Shown: positions 26,508-35,112, counted from the stretch's first letter. The stretch: DNA of 64,000 bases from an uncultured Anaerolineae bacterium (GCA_934216615.1 CAKQCB010000005.1:62001-126000); one strand, 5' to 3'. The notes: generated by a model not told the origin, from the letters alone. Made by a program: numbers and translations.

Positions 26508-26888
26508 ATGCCGACTTCTGTCGAAGAAATTCGCCCGCGTGTTATGTATTTTAGATATGAAGGCGGTATCAACGTGAAGGGGTTAACAGACGCCTTTGAT
26601 GAGTGCGTCCGTTTGGTGAATGAAAGAGGATACGCCTCTCAAGAATTCGTCAGTATTTTTGATTTGCGTTACAGCTTCATAGAGAAAAGTGATATGCGCG
26701 GGTTGGCCACCGCGACCCAATTTGAACCTGCGCCAGCGATGGTTTATTTTGTCCCGAACCCCAAGAAAATTATCATCACGAAATTCACCCAACTCACTTT
26801 ACATTTTGCGAAACGCAACTTCATGATGGCCAATAATTTTGATCATGCGCTGCATTTAGCCTGTGAACGGGTTTCGGTCTTTGACTGA
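26508..26888 (+). CDS. STAS/SpoIIAA-like paralogue 3 of 6
   Basis: 126 residues; AAGGAA precedes the ATG. This and paralogue 4 form a subgroup that begins SVEEI-P-R-MYFRY-GG. Landmarks: GYASQEFVSIFDLRYSFIEK, DMRGL, FEPAPAMVYFVPN and LHFAKRNFMMANNFDHALHL. The residue pattern is strongly conserved in the core strand, while surface helices differ. Function unknown. The downstream gap of 319 bases is the longest in the cluster. Confidence 0.6.
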   Translation: MPTSVEEIRPRVMYFRYEGGINVKGLTDAFDECVRLVNERGYASQEFVSIFDLRYSFIEKSDMRGLATATQFEPAPAMVYFVPNPKKIIITKFTQLTLHFAKRNFMMANNFDHALHLACERVSVFD

Positions 26889-26902
26889 CCCCATGAAGCA
26901 AG

Positions 26903-26966
26903 GCGGGGATAACCCCCGCAGACAACCCCAGCTTTGATCGCTCATTGACTTTGCTCAAGTCTTTTT
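26903..26966 (+). terminator. Two small hairpins after paralogue 3
   Basis: GCGGGG/CCCCGC (26903-26908 with 26914-26919) is a 6-bp GC hairpin. Farther on, GACTT/AAGTC (26947-26951 with 26957-26961) precedes five Ts (26962-26966). Either could terminate the first three paralogues. In the rest of the 26889-27207 gap I see only AT-rich sequence, presumably the promoter of paralogue 4. Confidence 0.4.
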
Positions 26967-27207
26967 GTATCCCTAACGCTCGCCCCATTCATCCCCTGTT
27001 TATAAGCCTGTTCATGGACAGTGCCATCACGATGATGGTAGGAAAACCTTCATAAACCCTTGCAGAAACTAATTAAAACCTAAAAATGTTCGTTTTGAGT
27101 TCCAAATTACTATGCTCAAAGATAAAATGAGATGAACTATAAATTGTGATTGGAGAATCATCCTCAAAATGATTTTTCTTCAATATTAGGCATCATAAAG
27201 GGGACCG

Positions 27208-27606
27208 ATGGATACACCTGCCGGCAGTGTAGAAGAAATTGAACCACGTATTATGTATTTTCGCTATCAAGGTGGCATGACCGTTGAGGGTTTAGAAAAA
27301 ATCATCTCGGCGCGGGTCGCTTTAACCGTAGAAAAAGGATACGCAACCAAAGAGTTTGTCGATATTTTTGATTTGCGTTTTTGTTACATCAAACATATAG
27401 ACGTGCGTGGTTTGGCGAACATTGCCCTCATGGAGCCAATTCCGGATGTCAGCTACTTTGTCCCCAGCGCCGACAAAGCCATCATGAATAACATGGCGCA
27501 AATGGTGTTGAATTTCTCTAAACAGAATTTCATTGTCGCCCATAGTTTTGACCAAGCCTTAGAACAATCCCGCCTAAGACTTCGGAACATGCGCTTCACA
27601 TCCTAA
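27208..27606 (+). CDS. STAS/SpoIIAA-like paralogue 4 of 6
   Basis: 132 residues; AGGGGA precedes the ATG. Nearest relative is paralogue 3: SVEEIEPRIMYFRYQGGMTV, GYATKEFVDIFDLRFCYIKH, DVRGL, MEPIPDVSYFVPS and LNFSKQNFIVAHSFDQALEQ. A recent duplication followed by divergence is likely. Located behind a long gap, so it may have its own promoter. Function unknown. Confidence 0.6.
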   Translation: MDTPAGSVEEIEPRIMYFRYQGGMTVEGLEKIISARVALTVEKGYATKEFVDIFDLRFCYIKHIDVRGLANIALMEPIPDVSYFVPSADKAIMNNMAQMVLNFSKQNFIVAHSFDQALEQSRLRLRNMRFTS

Positions 27607-27701
27607 GCAGAAGCCAGCGAACAATGGCCATAAGCGCGCTTTCAATACGCTGAAAAGTGGGGTTTTCATATTGCATAGTCAGTTTAACTACTGAGGTAAA
27701 C

Positions 27702-28082
27702 ATGTCATACAAATTTAAAGAAGTTGCTTCTCATGTCGTGCTGATCGAATTCACTGGAAACATTGGCGCTAGTGAAATGGCCTCGATGTTTAGCGAAATC
27801 AGCAAATTCACATTAGACCTCGGCTACACCCACAAAGGCTATGTGAAAATCTTCGATATGACGAACGCAAGCATCCTAGAATTTGATGTTCATTCGCTTG
27901 TGTCCAATGCGCCGTCCCCCTTGGCAGATGCCATTGTGGTCATGCATAACAACAATAAACCGTTGATCCTCAACCTTCTCAAAGTTGTCTTTAGCATCAC
28001 CCGCCAAAAGATTTATCACACATCCACTTTTGAAGAAGCATTGGAAAAAGCGCAGCAGCATCTTACTGTAATGGGTGTATAA
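27702..28082 (+). CDS. STAS/SpoIIAA-like paralogue 5 of 6
   Basis: 126 residues from ATG 27702, preceded by GAGGT (27693-27697); a longer frame from 27657 is less likely. With paralogue 6 it forms a third subgroup: IEFTGNIGASE, LGYTHKGYVKIFDMTNASI, FDVHSL, PSPLADAIVVMHN and LKVVFSITRQKIYHTSTFEEAL. A strong terminator follows. Function unknown. Confidence 0.6.
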   Translation: MSYKFKEVASHVVLIEFTGNIGASEMASMFSEISKFTLDLGYTHKGYVKIFDMTNASILEFDVHSLVSNAPSPLADAIVVMHNNNKPLILNLLKVVFSITRQKIYHTSTFEEALEKAQQHLTVMGV

Positions 28083-28103
28083 CCCACTTTTTAAAAGCTC
28101 CAG

Positions 28104-28149
28104 ATTAAAGGCACAGTGTTTTGAACAGACTGTGTCTTTAATTTTGTTT
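28104..28149 (+). terminator. Rho-independent terminator after paralogue 5
   Basis: ATTAAAGGCACAGT (28104-28117) pairs with ACTGTGTCTTTAAT (28129-28142), 14 bp with one G-U, followed by TTTGTTT. Paralogue 6 therefore needs its own promoter. Confidence 0.8.
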
Positions 28150-28213
28150 CCCTACTTTAACCAGAGAATGAAAATTCTAACGCGTATTATTTACATATTT
28201 ACTTGAGGTTGTC

Positions 28214-28588
28214 ATGTCTTCATATCAAATTCAACACGTCGAACCCTACATTGTCTCTGTCGAATATGCTGGAAATGTCATCGCAGATGAAGTTTCGGAA
28301 TTGTCGCAGAAACTTTCTGCCTTCACCACTGAACTCGGCTATGTTGATAAAAGCTATGTATTAATCTGCGATGTTGATCACGTCACCCTGACTGAGTTTG
28401 ACATGCGCCTGTTCGTCCAGAAAGCACAATCCCCTATTCCGGGTGCGATTGTCGTCATCCGAAGCAAGGCAAGACCGCTCATCATGAGTATGGTGAAAGC
28501 CCTCTTTAGCATTACCAAGCAAAAAGTGCTGTTTGTACACAACCAAGAGGAAGCGCTCAATAAGGCACGCACCTTATTCCCGCTGTAA
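28214..28588 (+). CDS. STAS/SpoIIAA-like paralogue 6 of 6
   Basis: 124 residues; GAGGT precedes the ATG. Landmarks parallel paralogue 5: VEYAGNVIADEVSEL, LGYVDKSYVLICDVDHVTL, FDMRLF, QSPIPGAIVVIRS and VKALFSITKQKVLFVHNQEEAL. Expressed separately from paralogue 5 because a terminator intervenes. It ends the tandem array; function unknown. Confidence 0.6.
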   Translation: MSSYQIQHVEPYIVSVEYAGNVIADEVSELSQKLSAFTTELGYVDKSYVLICDVDHVTLTEFDMRLFVQKAQSPIPGAIVVIRSKARPLIMSMVKALFSITKQKVLFVHNQEEALNKARTLFPL

Positions 28589-28722
28589 ATATGATTACTC
28601 AGCGTTGCGGTATACGCACGCCCTCCATAACAAGATGAGAAAATAGTGCATTGGACACGCGGATTACAACTTTCAATTTCGAATTGCGTACTATTTAATA
28701 AGAGGTTATGTAGGAGTTAAAA

Positions 28723-29073
28723 ATGGAAAATCACCAACACGAACCACAAGTTGAAAACCAAGACACTGAAAATGCCGTGCCTGATCCTAAGAATGACCCG
28801 ATGGGTGCGTTTCTCTATCATCAACGTCGTGCGGTAGAAGAAGCTCTCAAAGCAGTGGATGCACTGTTACCAGACGGCTTCAAAGAACACGGGAAAGAGT
28901 CGAGCAATGAATTTGTGACCGGCTTCCGTGTATTAGGCGAAGCCATTGCGGACACGCTTGAAAAAGCGGGCAAAGAGTTAGATAAGAACCTCCGCAAAGC
29001 CCAAAACAAAGATGATGACAACGATCAACCCTCTACGACAGGGCCAACCAAAGTCAAAGTCAAAGTTGACTAG
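28723..29073 (+). CDS. Hypothetical charged helical protein
   Basis: 116 residues, not recognised. AGGAG lies 7 bases before the ATG. The protein has a disordered acidic N-terminus, a central region predicted helical (RRAVEEALKAVDALLPDGF, then GFRVLGEAIADTLEKAGKEL) and a polar tail ending KVKVKVD. No membrane segment or catalytic motif. Codon use is like its neighbours. It lies just after the STAS-like array and before a bidirectional terminator. Confidence 0.6.
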   Translation: MENHQHEPQVENQDTENAVPDPKNDPMGAFLYHQRRAVEEALKAVDALLPDGFKEHGKESSNEFVTGFRVLGEAIADTLEKAGKELDKNLRKAQNKDDDNDQPSTTGPTKVKVKVD

Positions 29074-29076
29074 TTC

Positions 29077-29109
29077 AAAAAAGACCGTCCCATGAGGACG
29101 GTCTTTTTT
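29077..29109. terminator. Bidirectional terminator between convergent genes
   Basis: AAAAAAGACCGTCC (29077-29090) pairs perfectly with GGACGGTCTTTTTT (29096-29109) around CATGA. It ends the hypothetical gene and the HxlR gene. Confidence 0.92.
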
Positions 29110-29479
29110 ATTCGTCACGCGCATCAAAGGCCTGCTGTGCGTTTTCGATGTGGCTGATGTATTGATACGCCCATTCTTGCAACCTATTGATGGGTTCGCA
29201 TAACGTTTCGCCTAATTCGGTCAAGGCATATTCTACTTTTGGCGGGGTCACGGGGTAGACCGTCCGTTGAACCAAGCCATCCCGCTCTAAACTGCGCAGG
29301 GTTTGCGAAAGCATCTTCTGCGAAATGCCCTCAATAGCACGCTGAATTTCTGAAAACCGCTTCGGTCCAGTCGATAACACCCCGTAGATCAAGATCGTCC
29401 ATTTATCCCCCACACGGTCTAAAACTTGACGTGTCGGGCAGGTTTGCCTATACGCATTAGGTATGGGATAGGTTTCCAT
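29108..29479 (-). CDS. HxlR family transcriptional regulator
   Basis: 123 residues from ATG 29479, with GAGGAAG upstream; an in-frame TTG at 29482 is less likely. CPTRQVLDRVGDKWTILIYG, then the winged-helix segment RFSEIQRAIEGISQKMLSQTLRSLERDGLV (broken here for length) and the wing YALTELGETL match the HxlR (DUF24) group. These regulators often sense electrophiles or redox stress through an N-terminal Cys; one Cys is present here. Divergent from the NAD(P)-binding gene, which is its probable target. Confidence 0.9.
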   Translation of the reverse strand: METYPIPNAYRQTCPTRQVLDRVGDKWTILIYGVLSTGPKRFSEIQRAIEGISQKMLSQTLRSLERDGLVQRTVYPVTPPKVEYALTELGETLCEPINRLQEWAYQYISHIENAQQAFDARDE

Positions 29480-29523
29480 CAAGTAACTTCCTCACTCTAA
29501 AGTGCCTGATTGATTATTGATAC

Positions 29524-29547
29524 TAAGTCACTTATAGTAAGTATACT
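29524..29547. promoter_or_regulatory. Interlocked palindromes in the HxlR divergent promoter
   Basis: TAAGT-C-ACTTA (29524-29534), ACTTA-TAG-TAAGT (29530-29542) and AGTATACT (29540-29547) overlap one another midway between the divergent genes. Placement and symmetry suit HxlR binding, which is inferred. Confidence 0.45.
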
Positions 29548-29576
29548 CTATCATGAAAACGAAAAGGATGATCACA

Positions 29577-30206
29577 ATGAAAGTTGTTGTCTACGGCGCC
29601 AGTGGCATGATCGGTCAACGGGTGGTCACAGAACTGCTTCAACGGGGGCATACGGTGACAGGCGCAGCGCGTAACCCTGAAAAAATCGATCCTCAAGCAG
29701 GGCTTACCCCCATGCACGCGGATGCAAGTGACCTCAGCACGTTGATCCAAACAGCAGAAGGGCACGATGCCGTCATCAGCGCAATTGGGCCGGACTTCCA
29801 AAACCCAGACACGTTTCAAGCCCAAACAGACAACTTGATTCAGGCATTCACTCAAACCCATATCCCCCAAGTATTGATTGTGGGCGGTGCAGGCGGGTTA
29901 GAAGTTGCGCCCGGCGTGCGGGTGATCGATACGCCCGAATTTCCCGACGCATGGAAAGGCATCTCTCGTCAACACATCCTTGCCTTACCAAAATATAAGG
30001 CATCAGACCTCAACTGGACGTTCGTCTGCCCCGCCATCGTCATTGAACCCGGCGAACGGACAGGCTCGTATCGCGTAGGCGGTGACCAAGTCGTGTTTGA
30101 TGATGCAGGTCAAAGTTACATTTCGGCGGAAGATTTCGCCATCGCCCTTGTGGATGAACTCGAAAACCCCAAATACTCCAAACAACGCATCACCATCGCA
30201 AAATAA
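29577..30206 (+). CDS. NAD(P)-binding SDR/NmrA-like oxidoreductase
   Basis: 209 residues from ATG 29577, preceded by AAGGA with 8-base spacing; ATG 29553 would add residues absent from the fold. The N-terminus MKVVVYGASGMIGQRVVTEL is a GxxGxxG dinucleotide site of the atypical short-chain reductase type (NmrA/SDR_a5-like). AVISAIGP and QVLIVGGAGGLEV are further family blocks; a classical YxxxK site is not obvious, as usual for this group. It probably acts as a quinone or flavin reductase-like enzyme, controlled by the divergent HxlR gene. Confidence 0.8.
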   Translation: MKVVVYGASGMIGQRVVTELLQRGHTVTGAARNPEKIDPQAGLTPMHADASDLSTLIQTAEGHDAVISAIGPDFQNPDTFQAQTDNLIQAFTQTHIPQVLIVGGAGGLEVAPGVRVIDTPEFPDAWKGISRQHILALPKYKASDLNWTFVCPAIVIEPGERTGSYRVGGDQVVFDDAGQSYISAEDFAIALVDELENPKYSKQRITIAK

Positions 30207-30217
30207 CCTGTAAAAAC

Positions 30218-30244
30218 AAAAAGCGCTGATAGTCAGCGCTTTTT
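30218..30244. terminator. Bidirectional terminator between oxidoreductase and ubiB-like gene
   Basis: AAAAAGCGCTGA (30218-30229) pairs with TCAGCGCTTTTT (30233-30244) around TAG, T-rich on both strands. Confidence 0.9.
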
Positions 30245-30279
30245 CATTTCTCTATTAACGAGATGAAACTAGCCCTTGT

Positions 30280-32274
30280 CTAGTCGCTCTTTTGCAACCA
30301 GAGGTTGAGCAAACTTCCGACGGTCAGCACATAACCGATCACGGCCAGCGTGGTGTCGCCACTGGTGTAGAACAGTGTGGAAGTCACCAACAGCCCGCTA
30401 AAAATCATGGCGCGGGTGGTACGCTTGCCCTGCGCTTCCATGCGGTTTAACTGGCGTTGATACGCGGGAGATGGATCGGTGCGCAGTTTTATGTCCCCGC
30501 TTTCAATACGCGAAACAAACGTGCTCATCTCGTTACGGTTGTTGTTGCCTGAAAGTAACGACTGCCCCACGTTGAGGATCGTCTGTGTGCCCGGGTTTTT
30601 CATCAAGCCACGAATCACAGGTGAATTGAGCAGCCCACCCGCAATCGCTGCGGTTGTCTCATTCATGATGCCCTGCTGTACCAGCAGTTTTTGGGCATAA
30701 GGTTGAATTTCATGCCACGGGTTAAATTCAGGGTCAAGCGAGGTACAAATCCCGCTCAAAATGCTGACTGTTCGCCCTAGATACAAAAAGTCTTGGGGCA
30801 CTTGAAAAGGCATGGCAAAGAGCAAGTCGTTGAATTCGCGTCCCAAGCCAGCGACTTGATCCATACCGATACTGCTGATCTCAGTCATGTTCAAGCCCCA
30901 CACTTGATCGAACACCGCGCTGGTGGCATCTTCGATCCGTTCTAGGTCGGCATCAGGCAGTAGAAAGCCCAACTCGCTGTAACTGCGGATCATCTGCTTG
31001 GGGTCACGGGCAATCACCGCGCCCAACGTGCCGATCAAACCTGTGACGATGGTTTCGGTCAACGTGCCGGTCATACCAAAGTCGATGAAGATGAGATAAA
31101 ATGGCTTGCCCCCGTCGGTGTCTTGTTTATCCGCGCCGGGCGCATCTTCGGGCAGGGGATAAATGAACAAGTTCCCTGGGTGCGGGTCGGCATGGAAGAA
31201 ACGTTCCTCAAAAATCTGTCTGAGGTAGGTACTCATCAAGCGTTTCGCCACCGCTTTACGGTGGATGCCTGCCTTCTCTAAGGCCTCATAATCATCAAGT
31301 TTGATGGTGGTGACATCTTCGATCACAATCACGTTGTCGGTGGAGTGTTCGCGGTATACGGTGGGGATGTACACGCCATAATCATCACGGAAGATTTCGT
31401 TAAAGCGTTCGGCATTAATAACTTCGTGTTCGTAAGACAGTTCTTCGAGCAAAACCACGCCAAATTCTTCGATCAGCTTGATGGCATTGGCACGTCGTGA
31501 AATGAAACGAAAGCGCATGGCGATCTTGGCGACCACATTCATCGCCGCAAGGTCGGTATAACAGATTTCATCAATCCCCGGGCGCTGTACCTTCACCACC
31601 ACCCGATCCCCGTTGTGCAAGCGGGCGCGATGCACCTGTCCCAACGAAGCCGCCGCGACAGGGTTTTCATCAAACATGACAAAACGGTTGGAAATTTTGC
31701 CCAGTTGACTTTCAATGATGGCGCGGATTTTTTCGACAGGCACGCCTGGCACTTCGTCGCGTAACCCTGCCAATTCCTGAATCACTTCAGGGGGCAAAAC
31801 GTCGGCACGGGTAGAAATAAACTGCCCCAGTTTAATCATCATCCCGCCCATGTGGACAGCAAAATGATTAAATTGGCGAGCGTATTTTTGCCAGCGGGTG
31901 AGATTCGTCCGACGCACATAATTCGGCGCGAAACGGGGCATCAGTAACTGCCAGAAAAGGATGCTGATAAACAAGCGTCCAAAGTGCCATAACACTCGTA
32001 GATAGCGCACTTGCATTCGCAAAGCACGGGGGCGGTTGCGCAGTACCGATTGATACTTCTCGTAAGCGCGGTCGTGATATTCTTCGGAAGTCAGCGTAAA
32101 GCGTAGATGGCCGTCCTCGGTTGGGGGAAGTTCATCATACGTGGGTTGTGGCGCATCCAACGGCGCCACAACCCCTTTGGGTTCCTCGGTCTGTAGTTCG
32201 GTTATCTCGTCCGTTTCAAGCTCAGGCTTGTCGGGCGAATTGGATGTTGAGGGTGGATTCTTCAAATCGAGCAT
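30280..32274 (-). CDS. ABC1/UbiB family atypical kinase
   Basis: 664 residues. After a ~70-residue acidic, probably disordered N-terminus comes an amphipathic helix and the UbiB core: KLGQFISTRADVLPPEVIQE (the KxGQ motif), AAASLGQVHRARL, VVVKVQRPG with the catalytic Lys, FHADPHPGNLFI and IFIDFGMTG. Two short membrane segments end the protein (about 615-660). UbiB/ADCK kinases support quinone metabolism or lipid handling. It starts 53 bases inside the ArsA-like gene, so the two are probably translationally coupled; the first ATG is preceded by GGAAA. Confidence 0.88.
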   Translation of the reverse strand: MLDLKNPPSTSNSPDKPELETDEITELQTEEPKGVVAPLDAPQPTYDELPPTEDGHLRFTLTSEEYHDRAYEKYQSVLRNRPRALRMQVRYLRVLWHFGRLFISILFWQLLMPRFAPNYVRRTNLTRWQKYARQFNHFAVHMGGMMIKLGQFISTRADVLPPEVIQELAGLRDEVPGVPVEKIRAIIESQLGKISNRFVMFDENPVAAASLGQVHRARLHNGDRVVVKVQRPGIDEICYTDLAAMNVVAKIAMRFRFISRRANAIKLIEEFGVVLLEELSYEHEVINAERFNEIFRDDYGVYIPTVYREHSTDNVIVIEDVTTIKLDDYEALEKAGIHRKAVAKRLMSTYLRQIFEERFFHADPHPGNLFIYPLPEDAPGADKQDTDGGKPFYLIFIDFGMTGTLTETIVTGLIGTLGAVIARDPKQMIRSYSELGFLLPDADLERIEDATSAVFDQVWGLNMTEISSIGMDQVAGLGREFNDLLFAMPFQVPQDFLYLGRTVSILSGICTSLDPEFNPWHEIQPYAQKLLVQQGIMNETTAAIAGGLLNSPVIRGLMKNPGTQTILNVGQSLLSGNNNRNEMSTFVSRIESGDIKLRTDPSPAYQRQLNRMEAQGKRTTRAMIFSGLLVTSTLFYTSGDTTLAVIGYVLTVGSLLNLWLQKSD

Positions 32275-33400
32275 CTGCTATTTCCAAATCCCATAAGGCA
32301 TAAGGTAAAACGATATTGCGACGGTAAGGCCCTACGCGCAGGGTCAGCTCATCGCGCGAACGGTATAAGTCTAAATCTTGTTTATTAGCAAACGGTAAAG
32401 GCACACGCAGAACGTAGGCATCATTCCCCACCGTGTCAATGCGATGGGTCGAACCGCTAAACATCGTCTCTACGGGGTTTTTGTCTTTATACAACGCTTC
32501 GCCTAATTGACGCAGGCTGTCTAACCCGCCCACTTCACCGCCATACATCGGCGCTTTGAGCAACGGCAGTTCGCCAAAGGCTTCGCCGATATACTCAATA
32601 TTTTGATGTTGGGTTTCCTTCCAAGAAGCAAAATACGGGTCGGTCACCGCTTCGGGGATGATGCGGTTACAAATGATGGCATCGGTCGCATAGCCGTACA
32701 GGTTCAAATAGGTGTACGTGCGTTGGGTCTCTTTGATGACCATCTTCTCTGGGTTGACCACCAAACGGATGCTGGCTTGTTTGGGGTCAGAGAGCAAGTC
32801 ACGCACTTTATCCAACGTGTCAAATAAACCGCGAACTTCGGCCCAAGCGCTGTCATCGGGAAGGGCGTTGTCGCGCCCGAGCACTTTATTCACAGGGCGC
32901 AGAATCTTGGATGCACCCCGCGCAAGGCTGAGGATTTTTTCAAACCACCAGCGGGAAACGTCCGGCAGGCTGAGCAAGCGTAAGGTTTCGGCGGTGGGCG
33001 CGGCATCGACGATCAGGACATCATATTTGCCTTCTTGCACATATTGATAAATCCATAAAAGATGCGCGCCTTCTTCCAAGCCGGGCAAAATCGTGACTTC
33101 TTCAGCGACGATTTCATCTGCCCCTTGGCGGGTGAACAAGCTGGAAAGATATTTTTGAATCTTGCCCCAATACTTGTCCATCGAATAGCGGGTATCAATC
33201 TCTTGCGCCCACAAATTAGGGTAAATTTCAACGGGTTCCGGCCCGATCTCTTTATTCAACGAATCCCCGAGGCTGTGCGCGGTATCCGTACTAATCACAA
33301 TGGTTTTTAAGCCCATTTCAGCACAACGTAAGGCCGTCGCAGCCGAAATGCTGGTTTTCCCTACGCCACCTTTGCCGGTATGAACAATCACTCGCGTCAT
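32222..33400 (-). CDS. ArsA/GET3-type ATPase with C-terminal HSP20-like domain
   Basis: 392 residues. The deviant Walker A is HTGKGGVGKTSISAATALR (Gly9-Thr16), followed by ISTDTAHSLGDSL (switch I) and IVDAAPTAETLRLLSLPD (switch II). This is the ArsA/Get3 family of P-loop ATPases. Residues about 320-390 (LRVPLPFANKQDLDLYRS and TLRVGPYRRNIVLPYALW) form an HSP20-like beta domain known in many prokaryotic ArsA-like proteins. No ars genes are present, so a chaperone-like, client-binding role is likelier than arsenite export. Overlaps the UbiB-like gene by 53 bases. Confidence 0.88.
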   Translation of the reverse strand: MTRVIVHTGKGGVGKTSISAATALRCAEMGLKTIVISTDTAHSLGDSLNKEIGPEPVEIYPNLWAQEIDTRYSMDKYWGKIQKYLSSLFTRQGADEIVAEEVTILPGLEEGAHLLWIYQYVQEGKYDVLIVDAAPTAETLRLLSLPDVSRWWFEKILSLARGASKILRPVNKVLGRDNALPDDSAWAEVRGLFDTLDKVRDLLSDPKQASIRLVVNPEKMVIKETQRTYTYLNLYGYATDAIICNRIIPEAVTDPYFASWKETQHQNIEYIGEAFGELPLLKAPMYGGEVGGLDSLRQLGEALYKDKNPVETMFSGSTHRIDTVGNDAYVLRVPLPFANKQDLDLYRSRDELTLRVGPYRRNIVLPYALWDLEIADARFEESTLNIQFARQA

Positions 33401-33414
33401 GTTGTCTACTTTCT

Positions 33415-33437
33415 CGAACGCAAACGGTATTCGTTCG
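33415..33437. promoter_or_regulatory. Inverted repeat upstream of the ArsA-like gene
   Basis: CGAACG (33415-33420) and CGTTCG (33432-33437) are perfect arms 11 bases apart, 14 bases upstream of the ArsA-like start. It could be an operator; this is inference. Confidence 0.3.
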
Positions 33438-33535
33438 CAATCAAATGATGATGATGTAATACTGGTTTGTTCAACTATTTGATTAATACGTAATTTTGAG
33501 AACTTTGTTTCAAAAGTAAAACGGATGAGGGAAAA

Positions 33536-34450
33536 TTAGCGGGTATTGATCTGGTCAAAGGCCTGTTGGATGAACCATGCGTGTTGTGTGCGCATGTGCT
33601 GTTCGTACTGCGCATCTGCCGCCCATAGCGAAAAGCGCAAAGCGGGCTTGAGGCTAACCCATAAATCCCAAAGCGGAAGCGTCGCGAGGTCTATCCCCGT
33701 CAACCGTTGATAGCATGCTGTGAAATCGCGCATGGTTTGAGCGCCTGCCGTCCACAGCAGTTCGAGGCGCGCTTTCGCCAGTTCAACCAACGGGTCACCG
33801 AGGCTGGCATCTTCCCAATCCAAGACGGCGGCTAACTGATCACCCTGCCATAAGATGTTGCCATGCCAATAATCCCCATGAAGCAGGCATAGATGTTTGA
33901 GCGAACCGATCAGATCATAATCGGCCAAAAAAGCGCGAATCTCTTTTTCGGGGAACGTCCCATCTACTACTGGAGGCGGGTTGAGCAGCCGCCGAACGCC
34001 GACTTCCACAGCGGGCAAAAAGGATAACGGGCGCGTGTCTACACGGTGAATGTTGACCAACATCTGCGCTAACTGTTCAACAGCGTGGGCGAGGTTTTGC
34101 GGTAAATCGGTTTTACCCTCTACAAACGACACGATGATATAAGGCATGGGCAAAAAAGTGTCGGTCTCATCGACATACAGAGGTTTTGGAACGGGAATCT
34201 GCGCATCTTCAAGGTGCTTCAATAAGCGATACTCATCCCGCGCGATATGCGGGTTCGCGGTTCGGTCGATGTCGCCATGTTCGCGAACCACCCAACGGAC
34301 TGGTTCTTTGTGTGCGTTTTCCAGCGTTAAGACGGTGGTTTGTGCAGAGAACCCACCAAATAAAGGGTCGGCTTGGGTGAGCATGAGGTCGGGGGCAAAT
34401 TGTTGAGCAATCCGTCGCCATGTGGCGAGCGAGTGCGTGCCCGACATCAT
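33536..34450 (-). CDS. APH/choline kinase-fold phosphotransferase
   Basis: 304 residues. The kinase core has LLHGDYWHGNILW (the HGD-x4-N Brenner motif, catalytic Asp) and AAVLDWEDASLGDPLVELA (metal-binding Asp). The N-lobe has GGFSAQTTVLTLEN and VREHG. The family covers aminoglycoside, choline, homoserine and thiamine kinases. Its start overlaps the thiamine pyrophosphokinase stop (ATGA), which hints at a thiamine-related substrate; nothing in the residues proves it. Antibiotic resistance is not a supported claim. Confidence 0.75.
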   Translation of the reverse strand: MMSGTHSLATWRRIAQQFAPDLMLTQADPLFGGFSAQTTVLTLENAHKEPVRWVVREHGDIDRTANPHIARDEYRLLKHLEDAQIPVPKPLYVDETDTFLPMPYIIVSFVEGKTDLPQNLAHAVEQLAQMLVNIHRVDTRPLSFLPAVEVGVRRLLNPPPVVDGTFPEKEIRAFLADYDLIGSLKHLCLLHGDYWHGNILWQGDQLAAVLDWEDASLGDPLVELAKARLELLWTAGAQTMRDFTACYQRLTGIDLATLPLWDLWVSLKPALRFSLWAADAQYEQHMRTQHAWFIQQAFDQINTR

Positions 34451-35097
34451 GCACGCCCTACGGTATGGATCACCAACAACACGCCGTTATCTACCCGTAC
34501 AGAGGCATGTGAAGCCTTCAACACGTTGCTGATCCCGCGCGCGGGGCCAAAATACAGGGTTTCATATTCCAGCGGATAATATAAGTTTTCAGTCTTTACG
34601 CCTGTCACTTCCCCCGTCAGAGGTAACAGAGAGAGCGTATCACCCGCTTGCCCGTGAATATGCGTTTCATGGTCTTGTAACAACCATGCTTCTTGCTCGC
34701 CGGAAACCAAGCGCACATCTAAGGTGCGTAGTTCTGGCAAGGCAGTGAGATAGACGTTGCTCAAGGTTTGATCTAAACGATCCCCAACCCCGCCGACGAT
34801 CCGAATCCAATCCGCGCCCCGTTCTACCGCAAGAAGTAAGGCCAACTCAAGATCGGTTTGTTTCTTTTCTGCGGGGTGCTGTTGAACTTCTACGCCCGTT
34901 TGTGCCAGTTCCGCCAAGCGATTCAGATCGACCGAATCCATATCCCCAATAACGATGTCGAGGGAAATTTCAAAAAAGTCGGCGACGCGAACCCCACCAT
35001 CGGCGGCGATGATCAACGCCTCAGAGGCTTGATCCAACACGCGCTGAACCATCGTCCCGGCATGTGGATCGCCATTGGCAAAAATAATTGACTTCAT
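34447..35097 (-). CDS. Thiamine pyrophosphokinase
   Basis: 216 residues. The family motifs are in order: IIAADGGVRVADFF, IVIGDMDSV, QHPAEKKQTDLELAL and IVGGVGDRLDQTLSNV. These residues bind thiamine, Mg and ATP, transferring a pyrophosphate to thiamine to give thiamine diphosphate. It is a single-step salvage enzyme of the cytoplasm. The stop overlaps the start of the APH-fold gene by 4 bases, and the start lies 15 bases after the alpha/beta hydrolase gene. No other thiamine genes are near. Confidence 0.9.
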   Translation of the reverse strand: MKSIIFANGDPHAGTMVQRVLDQASEALIIAADGGVRVADFFEISLDIVIGDMDSVDLNRLAELAQTGVEVQQHPAEKKQTDLELALLLAVERGADWIRIVGGVGDRLDQTLSNVYLTALPELRTLDVRLVSGEQEAWLLQDHETHIHGQAGDTLSLLPLTGEVTGVKTENLYYPLEYETLYFGPARGISNVLKASHASVRVDNGVLLVIHTVGRA

Positions 35098-35112
35098 CTC
35101 AGAAACTTTCGG

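Noticed and set aside
33536..34450. Aminoglycoside resistance gene
   Set aside because: The fold is shared by many metabolic kinases, and the gene is coupled to thiamine pyrophosphokinase.
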